Positions 14,769 through 18,535 of a stretch of DNA of 18,535 nt are shown in pieces. Each line of letters opens with the position of its first letter. The stretch's first letter is position 1. Position numbers and translations under genes: made by a program. This DNA comes from Cloacibacillus sp. (GTDB taxonomy: Bacteria > Synergistota > Synergistia > Synergistales > Synergistaceae): contig NZ_JAJBUX010000079.1 in NCBI RefSeq assembly GCF_020860125.1, positions 1 through 18,535 of the forward strand. The letters run 5' to 3'. The notes beneath the pieces were generated by a model. It had not been told where the DNA came from and searched no databases. It worked only from the letters and a program-made list of their open reading frames with translations.

Positions 14769-16004
14769 CTACCCCTTTTCCTTCTTCTTTCGCCAGGACA
14801 GCGATTCCTCCGCTGCCTTGAAGTTGTAGACGGGGATGCCCCGCCCTGTCACGCTGACGGTATCGCCGACGCAGTCTGTTATTGCGCTCACCGGCTTGTA
14901 TGCCTGCGGACACTCGTCTATAGTTTCGATATTTGCCGTGCTCGTCCAGACATTGGCCATGGATTCCTGAAAATCCCGCAGGCTGCATCTCGCCCTCGCC
15001 TGCGCGCGTGACATGATCCGCCCGGCACCGTGGGGAGCGGAGAAGTTCCACTCGGAACAGCCTTTGCCGATACAGATGAGGCTTCCATCGCGCATGTTCA
15101 TCGGTATAAGAAGTTTCTCCCCGGCTTTGGCGGAGACCGCCCCTTTGCGCAGGATCATATCTTCAAGGTCTATATAGTTGTGGATCGTCTCAAAGCTCTC
15201 TCCGGCAGACCATCCCATACCGCTTATGATTGCCTGCGCGATCTCCGACCGGTTCATCACCGCGAACCGCTGGATGATCTCCATATCATTCAGATAGTCT
15301 CCGTAGGCGTGTCCGCGCTCCCTATCCAGAAAGGCCAGGGTGCGCGCCTTGTAGTGCCTTGCCGCTTTATCCATCTGGCGGATCGTCTCGCCGATCATCT
15401 CCGGAACCGAGGCATCTTTTTTCTTTATCGCCTCAACAAGCTCGTTCCTGTCCGCAAAACCTGTGGCACACTCCTGTACGGCAAGCTGCTGATAGTGCTC
15501 GGCCGCCTGTTTGCCAAGGTTTCGCGAACCTGTGTGGACGACGAGCATAAAGCCGCCGTCATCTTTTTTCTCCACCTCTATGAAGTGGTTGCCGCCGCCA
15601 AGGGTGCCTATAGATTTCTGTGCCCTGTTTATATCAACGTTGTCACGGCAGCGCAGTTTGTCCAGTTCGGGGAGTTTTCGCCTCTCTTCATGGACGTCAA
15701 AGCCGCATGGCACCTTTGCGCGGATTACGGCGTCGAGTTTTTCCCAATCCATATCGCCCGTTACATCCACAGCGAGCATGCCGCAGCCGATGTCAACGCC
15801 GACGAGGTTTGGCACCAGCCGGTCTGTCACGGTCATTGTGGTGCCGATGGTGCAGCCGGCGCCGGCGTGGACATCGGGCATGATCCTGATCTTCGCCCCA
15901 GCGAAAGCCTCCTGACCGCAGAGCTCGGTGATCTGCCCAATGGCGAAATCGTCAACGATCTCCGCAAATACAATGGCCGTGTTGAATTTACCTTTGATCT
16001 TCAT
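14769..16004 (-). CDS. rtcB: RNA-splicing ligase RtcB
   Basis: This 411-residue protein is a GTP- and Mn2+-dependent ligase joining RNA 3'-phosphate or 2',3'-cyclic phosphate ends to 5'-OH ends. Family motifs are complete: PDVHAG (43-48), GVDIGCGM with metal-binding Cys74, GGGNHFIE with His140, HTGSRNLG with His157, HNYIDLE with His275, and SAPHGAGR with His325, the residue that becomes guanylylated. The length matches the E. coli enzyme. AGGA precedes the ATG at 16004, 24 nt after the small ribbon-helix-helix gene. No rtcA or archease gene is present. Co-occurrence with Ro60 and Y-type RNAs mirrors the known Salmonella rsr-rtcBA arrangement and suggests RNA repair or tRNA quality control under stress. 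Confidence 0.96.
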   Translation of the reverse strand: MKIKGKFNTAIVFAEIVDDFAIGQITELCGQEAFAGAKIRIMPDVHAGAGCTIGTTMTVTDRLVPNLVGVDIGCGMLAVDVTGDMDWEKLDAVIRAKVPCGFDVHEERRKLPELDKLRCRDNVDINRAQKSIGTLGGGNHFIEVEKKDDGGFMLVVHTGSRNLGKQAAEHYQQLAVQECATGFADRNELVEAIKKKDASVPEMIGETIRQMDKAARHYKARTLAFLDRERGHAYGDYLNDMEIIQRFAVMNRSEIAQAIISGMGWSAGESFETIHNYIDLEDMILRKGAVSAKAGEKLLIPMNMRDGSLICIGKGCSEWNFSAPHGAGRIMSRAQARARCSLRDFQESMANVWTSTANIETIDECPQAYKPVSAITDCVGDTVSVTGRGIPVYNFKAAEESLSWRKKKEKG

Positions 16005-16028
16005 AGTATTTTTCCTTTATTGTCTTGG

Positions 16029-16223
16029 TTATTTTTTTATTTTGCCGCAGTTTTCATCGCTGATGAAATTTTCGATGAGGGCGCGGACGACAGAGTTAGC
16101 CGAATATTGCGCTCCGGGATTTTCTGCGTTCAGCCGCTCGACAGCCCGGTAGAGTTTTCGTTTCATCTCTTCGGGGAGTCTAATAAGAAGCTGTGCGGAG
16201 TCAGGAGCGTATTGATTCGGCAT
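16029..16223 (-). CDS. Small ribbon-helix-helix (Arc/CopG-type) protein
   Basis: This 64-residue protein follows the ribbon-helix-helix plan: a short strand (SAQLLIRLP), a charged first helix (EEMKRKLYRAVERLN), a turn, and a second helix (SANSVVRALIENFI). Such proteins are DNA-binding dimers, often autorepressors or antitoxins. The start at 16223 is 13 nt past the Ro60 stop, and a GGGA lies upstream. It sits inside the Ro60-rtcB operon, and the operon promoter contains an 18-bp palindrome between -35 and -10. I infer that this protein may regulate its own operon. No toxin partner is visible next to it. Fold assignment rests on pattern only. Confidence 0.75.
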   Translation of the reverse strand: MPNQYAPDSAQLLIRLPEEMKRKLYRAVERLNAENPGAQYSANSVVRALIENFISDENCGKIKK

Positions 16224-16235
16224 TTAGACCGTCCC

Positions 16236-17771
16236 TTAACGGAGCTCTCCGCCTGCTGAGCAGAGGTCGATCGCCGCTACTTCGTCGATAAGATTGGCGT
16301 AGCCTGACGAGGTTCTCGCTATGAATGACACTATTTGGTCTGACCAACCGTAGCAGTATGTGGTCAGTGGGTCGGAGGAGGGGATCATCGCGTCTCCATA
16401 AGCGGCTACGTTGACGACGAATGTACGGGCCTTCGGATTGATTTCAGCGCGGTATCTTGCGAGTTCCTGATGGAAGGGCGAGCCGGTGTTTTGCTGTTCG
16501 TCGGTTATTATGACGATATTGTCGGCAAAACTCCGCATCCACGTCATGAGTCTCAGCGGAGCGCCTGTATCCGTTCCGCCGCCGCTCGGAATGGCCGCCG
16601 CGGTCTCAAGTATTGGCATCTTATCATCTATCTCACATGCCACAGCCTCTGTGTCGAAGATGATAAATACACCGTTGCCGTTTGTCTTCCTGACTGTCGA
16701 GATGGCGAGCACGCCGCCGGCCATGAGGAACTGCCCTCTCATCGAGCCGGACACGTCAAGCAGCACCGCCGTCGCCCCTTCGACGGATGGGAGATTTTCC
16801 AGCGAGAGCTCCGCCGCGCGCTCCAGCGTATGCCTGATTGTGTCGCGCGAAGACATTTTCCAAGCCTGTGCAAAACGGAATGGCAGTATCTTCGCCCTGC
16901 GAATCGCCCCAGGGTCTGAGAATCGTCCGCGGATAAAATCCACCGCCGCCGGGTCGTTGAGGACTCCCGCGCGCTCCAGAGTCTCCAGATGACGCAGCAG
17001 CGCGAAAAGAGGCATAGACGGAAGCAGCGCGCCCCATAGCCCGGCGCTCATTGATTGAGCGGCGCCTGTGACGATGTTGTAGGGCAGTTGTCCCTCTTCT
17101 ATCGCCTGTATGGCGGAAGCGCTGTCTCCGGCGATGGCCGCGGCCTTGAATTTTTCAAAGGCGGCGATCTGCGGAATAAGCCCGCGCTCCAGCCCTTCGG
17201 CATCAAAGCCGTTTGTGATGTATTTGAAGATGGTCTGAGTTTTTTTATCGACTGCTCTTGGATGGTAGACTCGGAGCAGGTCGCGCAGCCCATAACCGCG
17301 TCCCGTGCCCGCATATTTCAGCGCCGCGTACTCGTCGACGGCAAGCAGCTTTCGAGCCGCCTCGCGTTTCACCATGCGCCCTCCCTGCCCTCGTCCGAAA
17401 GATTCAAGCGCAAGCGTAAATTCTACGAGGTCGGGGATGATTTGCACTACATGGCCGAACGCCAGCTTAAAAAGGCTCGGCGAGGCCAGCGAAAGCACCG
17501 CCAGACCTACGAGCGGCTGCAGGCGCATAAAGCCTTCGCAGCGTGCGAAGACAAGGGCGCGCGCCATAAACTCGGGATCCTCGTCGGCGGCGAATACATG
17601 CAGCTCAAGGGCTCTGTCGCGACAAGCCTCTTCAGAGGCGTAAAAGATATTTGATATTGTGTTGGTGAGGAGCATCTGAAGATACTCCTCGCGCCAGTCG
17701 CGGCGGAAGCATGGATATGACTCCGCATTCCCGTTAAAAACCTTTTTCAATACATCAAGCGCATGTCCCAT
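16236..17771 (-). CDS. rsr: Ro60/Rsr orthologue (TROVE domain plus von Willebrand A domain)
   Basis: This 511-residue RNA-binding ring protein, the bacterial version of the Ro60 autoantigen, binds Y RNAs on its outside and threads misfolded RNA ends through the HEAT-repeat ring. The TROVE part (about 1-330) includes YLQMLLTNTISNIFYAS and ALVFARCEGFMRLQPLVGLAVLS. The C-terminal vWA part carries a complete metal site: D339-x-S341-x-S343 (LLDVSGSM), Thr400 (GGGTDTG) and Asp424 (IITDEQQ). The ATG at 17771 is chosen because GGGAGG lies 8 nt before it. The frame stays open up to 17930, but that extension runs through the first Y-RNA-like unit and has no family similarity. It is followed by the ribbon-helix-helix gene and rtcB. 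In Deinococcus, Ro60 and Y RNA couple to polynucleotide phosphorylase. Confidence 0.94.
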   Translation of the reverse strand: MGHALDVLKKVFNGNAESYPCFRRDWREEYLQMLLTNTISNIFYASEEACRDRALELHVFAADEDPEFMARALVFARCEGFMRLQPLVGLAVLSLASPSLFKLAFGHVVQIIPDLVEFTLALESFGRGQGGRMVKREAARKLLAVDEYAALKYAGTGRGYGLRDLLRVYHPRAVDKKTQTIFKYITNGFDAEGLERGLIPQIAAFEKFKAAAIAGDSASAIQAIEEGQLPYNIVTGAAQSMSAGLWGALLPSMPLFALLRHLETLERAGVLNDPAAVDFIRGRFSDPGAIRRAKILPFRFAQAWKMSSRDTIRHTLERAAELSLENLPSVEGATAVLLDVSGSMRGQFLMAGGVLAISTVRKTNGNGVFIIFDTEAVACEIDDKMPILETAAAIPSGGGTDTGAPLRLMTWMRSFADNIVIITDEQQNTGSPFHQELARYRAEINPKARTFVVNVAAYGDAMIPSSDPLTTYCYGWSDQIVSFIARTSSGYANLIDEVAAIDLCSAGGELR

Positions 17772-17805
17772 TTTTTCCGCCTCCCTGGCGAGTGTGATAT
17801 AAAAA

Positions 17806-17927
17806 GCGCGAGGAAATTTACGGTGAGATTGTGAAAAGAGACGAATGTCACTTTTCCCCGGTTTCAAAACCGTTTTAAACAGTTTACAAGACTGTATATC
17901 GAAGAAATCCCACCGGGCGCCTCGCGC
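17806..17927 (-). ncRNA. Y-RNA-like unit 1 (122 nt), nearest to Ro60
   Basis: The ends pair: GCGCGAGG (17806-17813) with CCTCGCGC (17920-17927). An asymmetric internal loop follows (7 nt at 17814-17820, 4 nt at 17916-17919). The second helix is CGGTG/CACCG, an A-C mismatch (17826 with 17910), then GATT/AATC. Inside are three hairpins: 17833-17856, 17859-17872 (CGGTT with AACCG), and 17879-17895 (5-bp stem, 7-nt loop). Read on the minus strand the last has the loop CTTGTAA, like an anticodon arm. The unit abuts the Ro60 gene, the usual place of bacterial Y RNAs. The minus strand is preferred because the only strong promoter reads that way, but the folding alone cannot fix strand. Confidence 0.72.
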
Positions 17928-17945
17928 CAATTTGCTTTAATCAAA

Positions 17946-18029
17946 AGATGCGAGGAAATACTTTCCGTTCGGCCTGCAGCGTTCATTAGGCACTGATTTC
18001 GAAGGAGGCCAAACGCGCGCCTCGCATCT
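17946..18029 (-). ncRNA. Y-RNA-like unit 2 (84 nt)
   Basis: The ends form a 10-bp helix: AGATGCGAGG (17946-17955) with CCTCGCATCT (18020-18029). The internal loop has 10 nt on one side and the 4 bases CGCG (18016-18019) on the other. The second helix is CGTT/AACG, a C-A mismatch (17970 with 18011), then GGCC/GGCC. This is the same plan as unit 1 with compensating base differences, which supports a real RNA structure. The upper domain is small. A/T-rich linkers of about 16-18 nt separate it from units 1 and 3 and could be processing sites. No terminator follows any unit, in keeping with release from one transcript. Confidence 0.72.
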
Positions 18030-18044
18030 ATATTTGTAAAAAAC

Positions 18045-18179
18045 GATACGTGAGGAAAAATTTCGGCGAGCCTGTGTCAGACGGGCTCAAGGCCATGCTA
18101 GGCCGGCTCTGGCGAGCCGGTTGCCGCCATTTCAGGCGGCTAATCTGTAGAAGAAGCCCCGCCGCGCGCCTCGCGTATC
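18045..18179 (-). ncRNA. Y-RNA-like unit 3 (135 nt), first after the promoter
   Basis: The basal helix has 11 pairs: GATACGTGAGG (18045-18055) with CCTCGCGTATC (18169-18179), including one G-U. The internal loop has 8 nt against CGCG (18165-18168). The second helix CGGCG/CGCCG (18064-18068 with 18160-18164) is followed again by an A-C mismatch (18069, 18159). The upper domain is rich in hairpins: GGCC/GGCC (18091-18104), CCGGCTC/GAGCCGG with a 4-nt loop (18103-18120, overlapping the former), and GCCGCC/GGCGGC (18123-18140). On the minus strand it begins about 22 nt after the -10 box at 18201-18206. Together with units 1 and 2 it shares the 12-base segment GCGAGGCGCSCG at the 5' side of the minus-strand RNA. 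Confidence 0.7.
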
Positions 18180-18200
18180 TATTCTATCTCAATGACATGT

Positions 18201-18229
18201 ACTATATCAGGTATATATATACCTGTCAA
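18201..18229 (-). promoter_or_regulatory. Sigma-70 promoter of the Y-RNA/Ro60/rtcB operon
   Basis: On the minus strand: -35 TTGACA (18224-18229), exactly 17 nt, and -10 TATAGT (18201-18206). It is close to consensus and points at the three RNA units and Ro60. No comparable minus-strand promoter is seen between it and the Ro60 start. Confidence 0.8.
18208..18225. promoter_or_regulatory. 18-bp perfect palindrome within the operon promoter
   Basis: CAGGTATATATATACCTG lies between the -35 and -10 boxes, a typical repressor site. A ribbon-helix-helix protein encoded in the same operon (16029-16223) is a natural candidate to bind it. Confidence 0.65.
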
Positions 18230-18264
18230 GCAAAAATTATATGATGGTGCTTCACATGTGTAAG

Positions 18265-18499
18265 GTCATAGTATTTTTGCCACACTCCGAAATGCTATAA
18301 TTAGTCTCCATCGTTCGCCCTCCTGTTCCAAGTTATAGCTCTCTGCCACACTCCGAAATGCTATAATCTCCATGAAGCAGGCCGCTATACCACCGAGGTT
18401 ATAGCTCTCTACCACACTCCGAAATGCTATAATATCTGTTGGGGAGAGGTAAGATACTACAACATTATAGCTCTCTAACACAATACGAAATGATATAAT
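18265..18499 (+). CRISPR. Short type II-C-like CRISPR array: 4 repeats, 3 spacers
   Basis: Repeats are at 18265-18301 (5' half degenerate, one extra base), 18332-18367, 18398-18433 and 18464-18499 (several differences). Spacers are exactly 30 nt each (18302-18331, 18368-18397, 18434-18463). The 36-nt repeat begins GTTATAGCTCTCT and ends CGAAATGCTATAAT, resembling the Neisseria type II-C repeat (GTTGTAGCTCCC...GTGCTACAAT) in length and in both ends. Each copy ends in TGnTATAAT, an extended -10, so every spacer can have its own promoter. No repeat follows at 18530. No cas gene or anti-repeat (tracrRNA) is seen in the window; they may lie beyond its end or be absent. Confidence 0.9.
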
Positions 18500-18535
18500 G
18501 GGGGAGGTGTCGATCAGTTATCATGTTCGGTGGGG

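Noticed and set aside
15030..16259. 409-codon open frame on the plus strand opposite rtcB
   Set aside because: It is a shadow of rtcB, whose motifs are complete on the other strand; the translation has no recognisable domain.
17795..17803. Extended -10-like TGATATAAA reading plus-strand into Y-RNA-like unit 1
   Set aside because: It would allow plus-strand transcription, but it ends only 3 nt before the basal helix and has no -35. The consensus promoter at 18201-18229 reads the minus strand, so I kept that orientation while noting the strand is not proven.
17772..17930. 53-residue N-terminal extension of Ro60 (frame open to 17930)
   Set aside because: It runs through the first Y-RNA-like unit, has no family similarity, and a well-spaced GGGAGG supports the start at 17771.
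17946..18029. T-loop-like TTCGAAA in Y-RNA-like unit 2
   Set aside because: The flanking bases do not form a 5-bp T-arm stem, so I do not count it as tRNA mimicry.
18266..18481. Open frame on the minus strand with repeated IIAFRSV peptides
   Set aside because: The peptide repeats are translations of the CRISPR repeats; the frame has no ribosome site and no family features.
18500..18535. A fourth spacer and fifth repeat
   Set aside because: A 30-nt spacer would put a repeat at 18530, but the bases there (GTGGGG) do not match GTTATA, so the array appears to end at 18499.

Overview
The window looks like a chromosomal segment of an anaerobic, amino-acid and organic-acid fermenting gut-type bacterium of roughly 55% GC. 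The mix of a TRAP transporter, an NSS symporter, FCD-type GntR regulators and a molybdenum hydroxylase, plus coding style, makes me suspect Synergistota (Cloacibacillus/Synergistes-like). That is inference; no rRNA or marker gene is present to prove it.

Region 1 (84-8894) is a catabolic cluster. On the minus strand, in transcription order: a histidine/aromatic ammonia-lyase homologue that lacks the Ala-Ser-Gly triad forming the MIO cofactor; an NSS-family Na+ symporter; the molybdopterin, 2Fe-2S and FAD subunits of a xanthine-dehydrogenase-type hydroxylase; and, behind its own promoter, an AEC-family permease. A divergent GntR/FCD regulator (8181-8894) sits at the head of the cluster. MIO-less lyases of this superfamily include ergothionase (trimethylamine elimination from ergothioneine), so I propose import and breakdown of a betaine-type or otherwise pre-activated imidazole or aromatic amino acid.

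Region 2 (9204-14571) is an acid-uptake operon: a second GntR/FCD regulator, a convergent small glutaredoxin-like gene, then dctP-dctQ-dctM and an AroE-like dehydrogenase with altered substrate-pocket residues. The same 11-base core (ATAGGCGGTAT), inside a short palindrome, lies in the regulator's own promoter region and over the -10 of the TRAP promoter. This suggests the regulator controls both. The likely substrate is a quinate/shikimate-like or related carboxylic acid.

Region 3 (14769-18229) is an RNA-repair/RNA-quality operon on the minus strand: a strong promoter carrying an 18-bp palindrome, three tandem Y-RNA-like structured units, a Ro60 (TROVE-vWA) protein, a 64-aa ribbon-helix-helix protein, and the RNA ligase RtcB. 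The three RNA units share a 12-base segment and an identical architecture (basal helix, asymmetric internal loop, second helix with an A-C mismatch) but have different upper domains. One carries a hairpin that looks like a tRNA anticodon arm.

Region 4 (18265-18499) is a very short type II-C-like CRISPR array: four repeats and three 30-nt spacers. Every repeat ends in an extended -10 promoter (TGnTATAAT), as in Neisseria-type arrays. No cas gene or tracrRNA is visible inside the window.
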